DNA of 64,000 nucleotides from Aureobasidium sp. EXF-3400 (taxonomy: Eukaryota > Ascomycota > Dothideomycetes > Dothideales > Saccotheciaceae): positions 62,001 through 126,000 of the forward strand of contig SWBL01000109.1 of the NCBI GenBank assembly GCA_024195585.1. Direction: 5' to 3'. Shown here one piece after another: positions 8,916 through 20,227 of this stretch (position 1 is its first letter; each line of letters begins with the position of its first letter). Made by a program: the position numbers and the translations under genes. A model generated the notes under the pieces. It worked only from the letters and a program-made list of their open reading frames with translations. It made no database searches and was not told the origin of the DNA.

Positions 8916-10253
8916 CTATTCACAGAATCCAGACATCTTAAACGTCATCTCCTCAGGCTTCCAGACTATGTCGACTTGGCCACAAAGATGAACGTAGCCG
9001 CGAGCTATCGCCTGTTGGAAGGTTAGGGATAGGCTCTGACAATGTGCATGGATATGGAACTCACAGAAACTCTGATATCACCCCCAAGCATCTGATCTAA
9101 CTCCCACCAATTGATTTGGTGACGTTTCGCATTTGTCCCAAAGAGATGAAGGAAGACATCCTCCGATGGGCAGAAACCCCAGTGGAACCATGGCTCGGTA
9201 GGGTTGCAAGCTCGTGATTTGGTCATCTGCTTTTTGATGCTTTGTTTTGCCGCTTCCAGAATGGCGAGTGCATATGCATTGGTCGATGGTAGTATTGTGG
9301 AATTGAGGTTGGATCTCTCCTGACATCTCTCTCTTCTCAATTGTTGGAGCTGCTGAAGCTCGGATAACTTGAGCCGTTCCAACCTTTGCAGCTCATCAAG
9401 TTGATTTGCGGTTCGCCGCTCCATGTCCTCCACATATTGGTGCTGATTCTCCACCTGTTCAACCATCGCATCATGGTTGTCGATGGCGTGTTCGTACGCG
9501 TTTGAAGCAGTTTCGAGGCCCCCAAGACTCTGCACCCAATCGTGTTCTTGCTCAAGTATGTCCAGATCCTCAAATTCATTGATTCTCTCCATGAATCTTT
9601 GAGCCTCGTCGAGGTTACCAAATATTTCTTCGAGCCATGTGACGGTTTCCTCGAAGGCCTCAAGCCCGCCGATCTTATCTATCTTCTCGTGCAACATCTG
9701 AGCTGTCTCGAAGTCGTCGAACTTCTGAATCAGTTCGTGTTCTTCCTCAAGCTGGTCCAGGCCTCCTAGATTTTCAATCCGTTCCCGTTCTTCTTCGATT
9801 TGGTCCAGGCCTCCTAGCTCTTCGAGTCGTTTTTGGTCTTCTTCGAGTTCATTTATACCTCCCAAAGCTTCGACTCTCTCTTGCTTTTCTTTAAGCTCGG
9901 CATTCTCTTTGGTGAGTCGATCGTTCTCATCCTTGAGATCGGCCATATCTCTCTCAAGCTCACCAAGTCTTTGTTGATATGTCTCTCTTGTGCTTTCGAG
10001 ATCTTGCTTCTCGTTACGGAGCTGCTCGACCTGAGACTTCAGAGCTTGGATGTCAAGCTCTTTCTCATCCTCGTATGCAGGGGAGTTTCTTGGAGATTCT
10101 TCATTGTTGGTCCGTGGCCTTTTTGCATTACTAGGGCCTGCGATCACATCATTACTACCCCCTGCAGGATGGCATTAGCTAGGATGTGATGTTCGGGTTC
10201 AAAATGTCTAACGCACGTTTGCGTGGAATTGATGCTCTTTTCTTGGGTGCCAT
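8916..10253 (-). CDS. Coiled-coil protein with 16-residue LGGL repeats, cluster member A (3 exons)
   Basis: Exons 10217-10253, 9065-10161 and 8916-9011; introns of 55 nt (GTGCGT, CTAAT, CTGCAG) and 53 nt (GTGAGT, CCTAAC, AACAG). The product is 409 aa. It starts MAPKKRASIPRKR with a further KRPR at about 26-29, a likely nuclear signal. Residues 45-107 are coiled coil. From R108 to about 250 there are roughly nine units of 16 residues with the pattern R-hydrophobic-E-x-LGG-L-D-Q-hydrophobic-EEE. Coiled coil resumes to about 290. The last 120 residues form a non-coiled domain with PWFHWGFCPSEDVF and INWWELDQMLGGDIR. Exon 3 contributes the final 31 residues. No known family recognised; a structural or scaffolding role is a guess from the coiled coil only. 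Confidence 0.75.
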
Positions 10254-10946
10254 TTTGGTCAATGTTTGAGAAAGTCGACGTTGACAAGGACACTGAGATC
10301 AACAGTACCAGATAGATAGGTAGCACGATGAGGTGACACAAGGAAGATCACGAGCTTACGTGTGGACGCGCATATTGAAATTGGCATGTTGGCTTAGTTA
10401 CCGATATTGGGCTTGTGGTGGTACAGAACGAGCCAGCTTCATGATTCGAAAATCTGGATCACAATGTACCGCCATAAAGTATGTTTTTCTTGCTTGAAAT
10501 GAGTGATGGAGAAGGGAAAGCTCTGGTCGTCTTTCATCCATCTCGTCTGTCGCGCCAAGCTCCTTGTGAAGGCGGTGATATTCTGCCGCTCTTCCCGATG
10601 CTCCACCTCTAACACTCTCCTACTTCAACAACCTCGTTGCTATTTTCCAAGATTTCGGCAAACAGATCACATTGTCAGGCTTGCTCCGCTATCATTGTGA
10701 ATTTGGAAGAAATTAAAAACATTGTTGTCGTGATGGTTTTCTGTTCGAACAACGCTATCGCGCGTCGATCATCAACCACCCGTAAATTAATCAATTAAGG
10801 ATGAAGCGTGAGAACAGGCCTGCTTTGCAAATTCCTTCGATGCCTTGGATGCATTCTATCCGTACTTATCGACACTTCATGCGTCTCTAAAAATTTGAAC
10901 ACGACCAAAAACTTCTTCTTTCAGCTCGTTGAGGCAACACTTACTA
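10254..10946. other. Divergent intergenic between two coiled-coil genes
   Basis: About 690 bp between the start of the minus-strand gene (10253) and the start of the plus-strand gene (10947). A shared or back-to-back promoter is expected. No recognisable RNA gene or repeat; open frames are short. A pyrimidine tract (CTTCTTCTTTCAG) ending at 10923 just before the plus-strand ATG could be a 3' splice site of a 5' UTR intron. Confidence 0.4.
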
Positions 10947-11690
10947 ATGGCTTCAACAGCACAAGCCTCACAGGACATGGAGCTGTCAAACAGCAAACGA
11001 CATCTGCAAGAAGCCACGCAGAAGCTTGAGATGGATCACAACGGCCAAACCATGTCGCGACAAGACTACGAGCAGATGACACACGAAAACCTGGTTTCTC
11101 TCGCCATATGCCAAGATCTGAGTTCACGGCTTGAGATCAATAGCCTGAAACTCATGCTCGAGCAGGAAACCATGGAAAAAGAATCCCTCGCAAACTTACT
11201 CGACCAAGAACAAAGTTTACGAGCCCTTTTGGAAGAGCAAATCAATCAAGCAGCACGAGACACGAATGAGATGCAAATGGAGCTTGGTAGTTTGAAAGCT
11301 GAGCTTGCAATAATGAAGAAGCTTGAACGCGCGAAGAAAGCCAGGAAGGAACGTCGCGCAAGACAGGCCCGCAAGCTCGAGCGGGAACCCGAGAGTCTGG
11401 ATGAGACTCTCGTCGAGCGAGGAGAGAATCCTATCGTCGAAGCATCTGGATCACAATTCACCGATCAGATGTCACTGCAGGTCTCGCGACCTGCTCAAAA
11501 GCTTCGTAAGGAAGAACGACGTGCACAACTTGCTCGCAGAGAAGCTGCAAAGGTCTTCGAGAATTTCCGTATACAGTTCGAGGAATTTCTTCGCGCAAAA
11601 CTACCTCACTTGCTTGACGGCTTTCATAAGATGGTAGACGAAATAATGATAAGTTGTGAGGTTGATGATGAAGGATATTCGAAGTTTTGA
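10947..11690 (+). CDS. Coiled-coil protein, cluster member C
   Basis: A 247-aa single-exon protein starting at ATG 10947 (context TTACTAATGG); the frame is open six codons further upstream but without an ATG. Residues about 20-150 are strong coiled coil. They are followed by a very basic patch (KKLERAKKARKERRARQARKL, split by few other residues) that could bind nucleic acid or act as a nuclear signal. A second basic helix sits near 185-205 (KLRKEERRAQLARREAAK). The C-terminal 45 residues are mixed helical and acidic. It is divergent from the LGGL-repeat gene and completes the run of four coiled-coil genes. Not recognised by family. Confidence 0.7.
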   Translation: MASTAQASQDMELSNSKRHLQEATQKLEMDHNGQTMSRQDYEQMTHENLVSLAICQDLSSRLEINSLKLMLEQETMEKESLANLLDQEQSLRALLEEQINQAARDTNEMQMELGSLKAELAIMKKLERAKKARKERRARQARKLEREPESLDETLVERGENPIVEASGSQFTDQMSLQVSRPAQKLRKEERRAQLARREAAKVFENFRIQFEEFLRAKLPHLLDGFHKMVDEIMISCEVDDEGYSKF

Positions 11691-11845
11691 TTGGAGTTTC
11701 TGTACCGCTCTTTCGATCATCGACTTGCAACGAAAGGGCTTAAGTCTCCAGATCTCTACTCTGGTCCATCGGCCGATTTACCAATTTGAGAAATGTTTTT
11801 CTTCTTTTTATGTACTCGGAAACATGGCGATTCTTCCAATTTTCA

Positions 11846-14800
11846 TCAACCCGAGTACTCGTCAATGACACTCACAGGCTTGACGAACTTCCCAAGTGGC
11901 TTGTACTCAACATCTGTCAGTCCGAATGCCGCAGGTCCTCCAATCTCAATGCCTCGCGGAGTCGAGGTCCACTTATCGCTAGCAGTAATACCAATGACAG
12001 TTACCAACAAGCCATAACGATACTCAGGCGTACCAATAGCTTCGCCAGACTGGGCATCAATCACGGATATCAGATCCGGTACTACAGCCAGCACTTCTTC
12101 GATACCATCATCCTTGACCTTGAATGCAGCAACATTCTCATTCTTGAATGGGATCTTGATGCGGCCTCCAAACGCAGCTGTTGTAGGTGAGGATGCGGTC
12201 TCGGCGGCCTCGATGATGACTTCGCCGTAGACGTGACCGTTGCGCAATGTTCGGTCCACTCCGACGATTTTGCCTTTGAAGATGACTTTTGCAGCTTTGG
12301 AACCACCGACTTCGTCGATGATGCTTTCGGCCACTGTGTCGATACGGTTGCTTTGGCGGGCTGCCACAACTGCTCGTCCTATACGCCAGGCTAGCGAGAT
12401 AGTGTGTTCTACAGCCCAGCGTTTGGCTTCTGCTCCTGTGACTGGACCTTCTGCGCAACCAACGTGGGATCCTGCACGACATCAATATTATCCTCAAAAA
12501 ATGTCGAAAAAAGAGATTACCGCGGACTTACCCATTTGAGAGAGAGCGGCCCTGATGATGCGCTCCACGGCCAAATCAGAGACAGCAGTAGGCATATACA
12601 GCAAGTTGCCATTACCATCTGCTGCGGTAATTGGACAGAAAACGCAAGGGCGTTCGTTGAAGACAACGGGTGTTGTCTGCCATTTCGTTGGATACGCTCG
12701 TCCCATCCAATCACCATCTATACTGCTGTCAGTCAAAACAACATGGAACTATCTTGAGATCAACTCACCGACGGTAGGTAGATTCATGTTGGAGCTTGCT
12801 CCCAGAATCATGCCTTGCAGCCCGTTACCGCCACCAATCTCAAGGGCAATCATTGCAGTAGCTTTTCTGTTGCACATCTCGTATAGACTTCGTTGAGCAT
12901 CCATCATTCTGTCAACAGTCAGCAGCGCCTATCAGCAAGGGATAGACTTTAAACTCACTCGTCACCAGGAAGTTTCTCAATACCCACTGTGGGCGAGCCT
13001 GATCCACCGCCGCAGCCCACTTGGTCGTCGTCCTTTAGGTCGTGAGGATTGATCACTCTGATGATTCCTCCGTCTCGTAGAATGTTTCTCATGCGAAGCA
13101 TGTGTGAGTAAGGGCTACCGCCTCCACCAGTACCCAGGATATAGCAACCAGTCGACATCCAATCAAGATCTGTTTCGGACACATACCAGACTCGGTCTAT
13201 AACTTTGGGTCTGTATGTTACTATATCGACGTGCTCAGGTGTGATATAGTTCTTGATCCTGTTGTCATCACTCTGTGGTTTGTTGCCGTTCTTCTCGTAG
13301 GCGTGCATGTCATTCTCCTCTGCGAGCTGTTCCTCTGTGGCTGCTATCATTTCATCAGCGCGATTGTAGTCAAACTCTCCTGCCGCTCTCAAGATGAATC
13401 TGCTCTTGTTCGCGATGTACTGCATATTTGTCAATTCTCGACAGCATACAGCCTTGGGCAATACTCACTGGTAACGGTAGTGTTTCAACCTCGACAATCT
13501 TGACAGAGTCCTGTGCTGCTCCAGACTCGACAGCTTTCTGTATCGCTTCTTGAGAGATCTGTTCCACCAGATCGGCGACACTTTTCGAGTCAGTGGACTT
13601 GACTGTGTCGATGACAGCGCTGACTCTTGCAATCGCGGCACCAATTGCGTTGGCTACTCCAGAGTATTCTGGCTTGATGACACAACTTGCGCCGATCAAC
13701 TCATCAGGAGCTATAACGGCTCCGCCACCCACCAACAACACAGGCAGATCTTCTGGTGATGTCTTCATGGTATCGATGACCTTTTCGAGCATTGTCTTCA
13801 CTTTAGCTTTGAATGAAGAAATGCCACTTCGCGACAAGTGCTGCACCTTGCTGCGGTCGCCAATGTTAATGCTCTCGTTTCCAGCGACAGTATAGTCGGT
13901 TGTCGTAGCAACATTGCCATTGAACACGAGGGCCTCTGTCTGGATCTTGTAACCTACGCTGTCAGGACCGACCGTGGCTTTCCCATCATGCTCTCGCACG
14001 ATAGAACCGCCTCCAAGGCCGATGCTTCTCACGTCCGGGCATGAGAAGTTCATGCGAACGCCAGCGAACTCCGAGTATGCTGCTGCTTGCCTAGGGAAGC
14101 CATTAGCAAGCAGTAGACCAACGTCAGTAGTTGTTCCACCTGTATCCTTGTGAGTATCCTATGGCACAAATCAAAGTATGAAACTTACCAATATCGACTA
14201 CCATCATGGCTTCTTTGTCTTGACCTTGAGCCAGATAAGCAGCACCTCTCATGCTGTTCGTAGGTCCACTGGAGAAAGTTCTGATGGGTAATCGTGAGGC
14301 CATCTCGCCACTCAAGATTGTTCCATCATTCTGACTGAGAAATACAGGGCAGGTCAGGCCCAGTCGTTTGATAGGCTCCTGAAAAGAGCGGATCGTCTTC
14401 TTCGCGAAAGGCAGGATCGAAGCGTTCAAGATTGCAGCATTCTCACGCTCCAAAAATCCAAGGTTCGCAACCTCTTTCGAGAGTACGACGTTGGATCCGG
14501 GTAACGACTCGTTGATTATCTGAGCAGCTTTCTCTTCTTGATGATGAGTCGAGTCGATCGGACTGAAGACTCCGATAACCACAATGCTTGTGATACCTTT
14601 CTGCCTGATGATGTTGCATTGTTTTCTGATCTCCTCGGGGTCGATTTCGCCAATCAAGTTACCATCCACTGAGTCTTGTCAGACAAGACGTCTTATTCGT
14701 TCGTATTCGACCTACCTTCGAGACCTCCCTTGACCAAGGCATGGTGACCGAGAATCAAATCTTTCATGTCGGCCGGCCAATCTATACAAGGTAAGGCATG

Positions 14801-15271
14801 TTTACCGAATGGTCCACAAAGACGAATCACAGCTACCCGAGCGAGTCTTGCAGCATCTCTTTCTACCACTGCATTGACGAAGTGCTCAGCGCTTGTTAGC
14901 AGCTATTCGACCAAGACTCAAGGTTTGACATACTGTGGTACCAATAGTCACAGAAGCAACATCCGATGGGTTGATCTTGGCTTGCGTGAACATGGAAGTC
15001 AGAGCATTGCTGATTCCTAAGCTCGGATTTGTGGTTGTAGGTGCTTTGTGCCTTTTGCAGACGTAAGCGTGAGCGACCAGACAGCAGCTGTAGCTTGGTA
15101 TTGCAGCTTACCATGCAACAATACCCTTACCAGGCTCTGAGGCTTTGGTAGGGTCTAGAATGACTCCATCGGTGTTGGTACTGAGAAATGGTCGCTTAGC
15201 CGAGATCAAAGGTGTTGTGTCCATGTGACATACCCGCCAACATCAACACCAATTCTGAGAACCCTGTGCAT
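11846..15271 (-). CDS. Hydantoinase/oxoprolinase family protein with C-terminal DUF917 (10 exons)
   Basis: Exons 15234-15271, 15112-15180, 14934-15051, 14716-14884, 14189-14668, 13469-14139, 12959-13419, 12769-12908, 12532-12717 and 11846-12471; nine introns of 47-60 nt, all GT..AG, total 985 aa. The N-terminus has the ASKHA phosphate loop IGVDVGGTNTDGV (residues about 7-19). VDIGGTTTDVG is the second nucleotide-binding motif and LVGGGAVIAPDEL the later one, so the hydantoinase A N- and main domains span about 5-510. From about 598 follows a DUF917-type domain (LDWMSTGCYILGTGGGGSP, GGGSGSPTVGIEKLPGDE). Such proteins hydrolyse cyclic amides (hydantoins, 5-oxoproline-like rings) with ATP; the exact substrate cannot be read. 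It is divergent from an NCS1 permease with six GATA-factor sites between, suggesting uptake and breakdown of a nitrogen-containing ring. The protein looks complete and intact. Confidence 0.9.
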
Positions 15272-15313
15272 CTTGAATTTTTGGGATATCTGAACAGTGC
15301 AAGATTGATACAA

Positions 15314-15579
15314 TTATCAGTAGAAGATCTGGAAAGGATGAATGCTGGGAACAATAAAGGTCACAGATAACTGCTTGGGGGACAGGCCCGATGGCGGCTA
15401 TCTTCTTTAGCTTGGCAGCAGCGAGCGGCCAACACTCCTTCCTGCAGAACGAATGGCAGACAGTTGCAGCTGCCGTTATCAGTTCGTTATTTTGAATATT
15501 TATGAGTATCATTCAAAGTCGCACTTTCCCTCAGGTTCGTTATCTGATCTACCATTGACCCCACATCTTTTGGTGATAG
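15314..15579. promoter_or_regulatory. Cluster of six HGATAR sites between hydantoinase and permease
   Basis: Within the 500-bp divergent promoter there are six matches to HGATAR, the site of AreA/Nit2-type nitrogen regulators: 15314-15319 (minus, TGATAA), 15365-15370 (plus, AGATAA), 15398-15403 (minus, AGATAG), 15476-15481 (minus, TGATAA), 15540-15545 (minus, AGATAA) and 15574-15579 (plus, TGATAG). Several sites in close spacing are the known pattern for nitrogen-catabolite control. That both genes are induced under poor nitrogen is inferred. Confidence 0.6.
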
Positions 15580-15771
15580 GCCTTTCGGGCAGATTCATGA
15601 GCTGATATCACATGCGAGTTGGCCTATCTCGACTGAACTTATTGATGCGGCGAGATACCACAGCACAAGCGATGATTAGAATACTGGCACAGCTCATGTT
15701 CGTATATCTCATGGCATGCCTGCGACAACGTAACACTTCCTTTGCCATCTCGCGACTTTCGACAACCTACA

Positions 15772-17570
15772 ATGGGAGCAGTACGCTTGCGGTCACTGAA
15801 AGATAAAATCCGGCTTCAAGGCGACGAGGATGAAAATGAGCATGTTGATTCATGGTCAAATCGTGATCTCATCCCTCTGCCACCCTCAAGGCGAACTTGG
15901 GGATGGTTCCACTACTTTGGATATTGGACACTCAACTCCCTGAATATCTCGAACTGGCAGACTCCGAATACTTTCTTGTGTAAGAAACATCCAGCTTTTG
16001 GGGTAACAATCGGCTGAACTTGAATTTCAGCTTATGGTCTCTCGGCCGGCCAGAGTATGATGGTGATTGTGGTCGGAAAGCTGCTAGTCACCCTTTTCTC
16101 GACCCTCATTGCCTGGTGCGGACTTCGTTGGCACATCGGCTTCACAGTGCAGAACCGCTTCACTTGGGGCCTTCGCGGAAGTTATATCCCCTTGCTGCAA
16201 AGAGTCCTTTTGAACTTCATCTGGTGTGCCATACAATGTAATAAGCCGCCTCTACTCCAGACCGAACGATGATTGACGCGACAGTAGGTTGGAACGGAGG
16301 GAGACTTGTGGCTGTCTGCATTACGGCAATCTGGCCGTCCTTTGCCAAGATGCATAACACACTTCCGTCATCCATGCCTACCACGACCTATCAGTTTGTA
16401 GGCTTCGTTCTTTTCTGGATTTTCTCGGTTCCGTTCCTGTTTATCCGCCCTGAGAAATTTCGTCTGCCCTTCTTAGTCACATCCATATACTGTGGTGTTG
16501 GCATGCTCTGTATGATGATCTGGTCATTGTCCGTAGCGAAAGGTGTGGGCCCACTCTGGACAACGGGACAGAACATTCCTGAGACCTCGTCCTGGAATCT
16601 TCACTGGCTTGAGATGAAGGGCATCAATCAGATCATCGGTGGCATCGCTGCTGGTATAACCAACGGCTCAGACTTCTCACGATACGCTCGGTCGCCCAAG
16701 AACTATGTGCTGGGTACTGTGCTCTCCGCATGGATTACTGGCGTGCTCGTCAGCTTGATTGGACTCGTGGTGACAGCCGCGTGCCAAAAGATCTATGGCG
16801 AGATTTATTGGAATCCTCCAGACCTCCTTATGCGCATGATGGACAGCGGAGAGGGCTCCTCGAAAGCCAGAGCAGGCGTCTTCTTTCTTGCTGCTGGATT
16901 TGCTCTGACTGGCATGTTCGAAAACGTTTGTGGCAATGCAGTCGCGGGAGGCATCGATCTCGCAGGCCTTTTTCCTCGCTATCTCGACATCCGTAGGGGT
17001 TCCATCCTGACCTTTGTGGCTATTTGGATTTGCCAACCGTGGCAGCTTGTCAACAAAGCCGCTACTTTCGTCAGCGTACTAAGCTCTTTCTCGGTCTTCC
17101 TGTCACCAATCATGGGAATCATGGTGGTCGACTTCTACCTTCTGCGCAAAGGACGCATCCAGCTTAGCCATCTTTACAGGGTTAAGGATACCTCATACTG
17201 GTATACCAAAGGCATAAACTGGCGTGCTATACCAGCATGGATTTGTGGATGGGCGCCCACGATCGGTGGACTCGTCGTCACTGTGGGAGGCTTGCCGAAT
17301 CCTCCTCGAGCTTTAGTCCAGTTGTACTACATGGCATTCCTGGTTGGTTTCTTCGTGAGTGGTTCGGTCTTCTATTTGCTCAATCTCGTCTTTCCATACC
17401 CAGGACTGGGTAAGTACGATGAGGTGGACGTGTATCAGACCTTCACGCCTCACGAAGCTACCAAGCTCGGCGTGGTGCAGGTGGTTGAGCCGCAGGTATT
17501 GGATGGTATCGCAATCAGATCTGATGACAAGAAGATGGAGGCGGAGGTGATTGTCGAGAAATCTTTGTGA
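15772..17570 (+). CDS. NCS1-family nucleobase/hydantoin-type permease (3 exons)
   Basis: Exons 15772-15979, 16031-16237 and 16288-17570; introns of 51 and 50 nt. The product is 565 aa, starting at ATG 15772. It has about twelve hydrophobic spans and the NCS1 hallmarks: a cytosolic N-terminus with SWSNRDLIPLPPSRRTW, LNISNWQTPNTFLSYGLSAGQ at the first helix, and GIAAGITNGSDFSRYAR in the middle (the substrate-contacting region of Fur-type members). The family carries allantoin, uracil, uridine, thiamine or hydantoins with protons across the plasma membrane. The length suits the Fur branch. Being divergent from a hydantoinase, its likely cargo is the ring compound that enzyme opens; this is inference from context. 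Confidence 0.9.
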
Positions 17571-19407
17571 GACCTTGAGATACGAAGTTGAAAGTAGCAC
17601 CTGATTGAAATTGACTAATGCGCAATGATACACGACCGAGAAGCTTTCAGGTGTTTAATCGATAATTCGGGACGTTGACCCAGAAGTGCGTCAATGCAGT
17701 ACTAGTCAGCTACTTGCCGAAATTTCCCAATGGTTCGTGACATGCAACCTATTGACAATGAGGTTACATCAAGCACGAGACCACTCATCGCATATCCTTC
17801 CTTTTGAAGAAGGGAATAGCCAGCGATCATGTCAAATTAAACATAACGGCTTGTAAAGACTGCAATTGTGATCAGGATTGACAAGAAGTCTGTGATCAAG
17901 CTCGTGGTCAGCCACCGACAACGAATCAGCCTGCAGAACACCGTTCGTGACATGAGCTTCAGTCTCGGATTGTGCAAGCCGTCCATAGCGGCTAACAAAG
18001 TAAAGAAGCCAAGTTTTTCCAGAAGCAACCACGTTGTATGCGCCAGAGACACGGAAGAGGTTGTCTCGAGCACACACGTGGATTTGCAGGGCTACCCTGC
18101 CGCCCATCGGCAGAGGTACGGGCGTAAAAGGGAGTGGCCGCCACTATTGGCTTCTGGAAGCGCCATTGAGAAAGTGTCACAGCTCGGCAAAGGGAAATTT
18201 CTTCTGATGGAACGCAAAGTGACAGTGACGCTGGGCGTCTCGCAAGTGTATTGCGCAGCTGAGAAAGGCCCAAGGCATGATGTCAGTTTCTCTAGGCGAA
18301 GCAAGTAGCTATCAATAGGGTAACACGTGTCTAGACAAAACAGCTAGAAGACGAGAAGAATTTGCAGCAATATGTTCTTTATTTGGTCAAGCGATATGGG
18401 AATGCAGCACAGACATGATGTGACATGGATTAGCACAGGTAGAGACAAGAGGGTGAAATTGCGTGAGGTGCAAAGGGAAAGCGGACAAGAGATTGGCGAA
18501 GGGTGTTTTTGGCTAGGGTGATTCTAGAGGCATGGCAGTTGAGGTGGGCGGTTGTTCCGCCGGCGGAGAGACGCCTAAAAGTGTGATCCGTTTGCTCGAC
18601 TCAAGATAGACGGATTTTCATGATGGACGCGACAAGGTCATGTAGAAAAGTGGCAGCCGAGATTTTCGAGAGGATTGAGCGAGCAATGGGCGTGGAAAGC
18701 AAAGGGATTGATTGCCATGGACTGTCGGGTCAAGACTGGGTATGGTCAGGAGAGGGTGCGGGCTATTTGTTGACAACAATCAAATAACGATGAGCATTCT
18801 GGCGCTGGCAGCCAATCAGGAGCGGCATGGAGAGGCAAAGGGAGAGCAGCACTCGCCTTCTCCAGGTTTTTATTGACCTTGGACTTGACTCGACTGCAAG
18901 CCAACCATTGATTGCAAGTGAACTGTGCACCGTCCATCGTCGTCAAAGGCCCGCCCGCGCTCGATCCGAATTGCGGCTTCGACTCCTGCAGTCCGAGCCC
19001 CCGTTGTCTCCCTCTCGTATATCTCTTAACCCTGCTGCTGCTTGTTCACCGTGCTCGACGCTGCTTCCTGCTCGTCTTTGTCTTGGCCGTCGTCCTGCAA
19101 CTGTCCATTCCCAGAGCTCGCACTCTTCTACATTCACAAGTCGGCATTCACCTTACGTGCATCGACCGTTGAAGCCTGCCGCTGCCCGTTTTCCCTCTAC
19201 CCTCATCCACTCTTTGCCCTGTACAAGCAGCGGTCTTAGGTCCCTAGCCTCACAACCCAATCCAGCCAGACCAGCCTTCTCCGCAGCCGACGTCGAAACA
19301 TCACTGCTCTCTTTCACTCACTCGACCACGACTCCATCCAATCGTCTCTCGTCGCTCACCATCAATCGCATTAACCGCCTTCCCGATCCTTTTTCTTTAT
19401 CGCCGCA
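17571..19407. other. Intergenic, 1.8 kb; right part is the Ras1 promoter and leader
   Basis: No supported gene. An open frame at 17868-18308 (plus) begins with GTG and lacks any domain; the 18827-19573 frame is low-complexity Ser/Arg/Pro reading through the Ras1 leader. From about 18990 to 19407 the plus strand is strongly C/T-rich with many CTC and TCC runs, the usual look of promoters and 5' UTRs of highly expressed fungal genes, and leads directly into the Ras1 ATG. Confidence 0.5.
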
Positions 19408-20227
19408 ATGGCTTCAAAGGTTCGTCGCCGCCTCGCTGTCCTGTCGTCGCGACCGCCCGTGCTCACTCTCGTTGCTAGTTCCTTCGCGAGTACAAGCTCG
19501 TAGTAGTCGGTGGTGGTGGTGTCGGAAAGTCGTGTTTGACCATTCAACTCATCCAAAGCCACTTCGTCGATGAATACGACCCGACAATCGAAGGTTCGTC
19601 CCTAGCGCCGCTATCCGCGCCCACGCTCTCTGTTCTAACCACGCCTTTTTCCACACAGATTCATACCGCAAGCAGTGCGTCATTGACGACGAGGTCGCCC
19701 TTCTCGATGTGCTCGACACCGCAGGACAAGAGGAATACTCAGCAATGAGAGAACAGTACATGCGCACCGGCGAGGGCTTCCTGCTGGTCTACTCCATCAC
19801 CTCGCAACAATCCTTTGAAGAGATCAAGACTTTCCAACAACAAATATTGCGCGTCAAGGACAAGGACTACTTCCCTATGATTGTCGTCGGAAACAAGTGC
19901 GATCTGGACGGAGAGAGAGAAGTGTCGGTTGAAGGTGCGTCCACCCCTCTCTTTTTGTGTTTGTTTGTCCTGGCCGTTTGACTGACACTCTTGACAGAGG
20001 GCAAGGAACTCGCTCGCAGCTTCGGATGCAAGTTCATCGAGACCTCGGCCAAATCCCGCATCAACGTTGAGAATGCCTTCTACGACATTGTTCGCGAAAT
20101 CCGCAAATACAACCGCGACATCACCGGCGGCGCACCAGGCGCAAGAGCGAATGGCGGTCCTGCCGAGAAGATGAACATGGAGGAGGGCGACTCAGATGCC
20201 GGCTGCTGCAAGTGCACCGTCATGTAA
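19408..20227 (+). CDS. ras1: Ras1-type small GTPase (4 exons)
   Basis: Exons 19408-19419, 19479-19593, 19659-19934 and 19998-20227; introns 59, 65 and 63 nt. The product is 210 aa. All G boxes are present: P-loop GGGGVGKS (15-22), effector region [30 protein letters not shown] and ETSAKS. The variable tail is Gly/Ala-rich and ends CCKCTVM: CTVM is the farnesylation CAAX box (residues 207-210), and the two preceding cysteines are likely palmitoylation sites. The first exon codes only MASK and is joined to [11 protein letters not shown]. The protein controls cAMP and MAPK signalling, growth polarity and morphogenesis at the plasma membrane. The residue corresponding to human G12 is Gly (G17), so there is no activating change. 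Confidence 0.97.

Noticed and set aside
17868..18308. 146-codon frame between the permease and Ras1
   Set aside because: Begins with GTG, no ATG with homology, overlapped by antisense frames of similar length.
19450..19560. Ras P-loop reads GGGGVGKS, with Gly where human Ras has Ala11
   Set aside because: This is the normal sequence in ascomycete Ras1 proteins; the residue matching human G12 is Gly, so it is not an activating change.
18827..19573. 248-codon open frame upstream of and over Ras1 exon 1
   Set aside because: Low-complexity Ser/Arg/Pro from a C/T-rich leader, overlapping the true gene in another frame; no domain.
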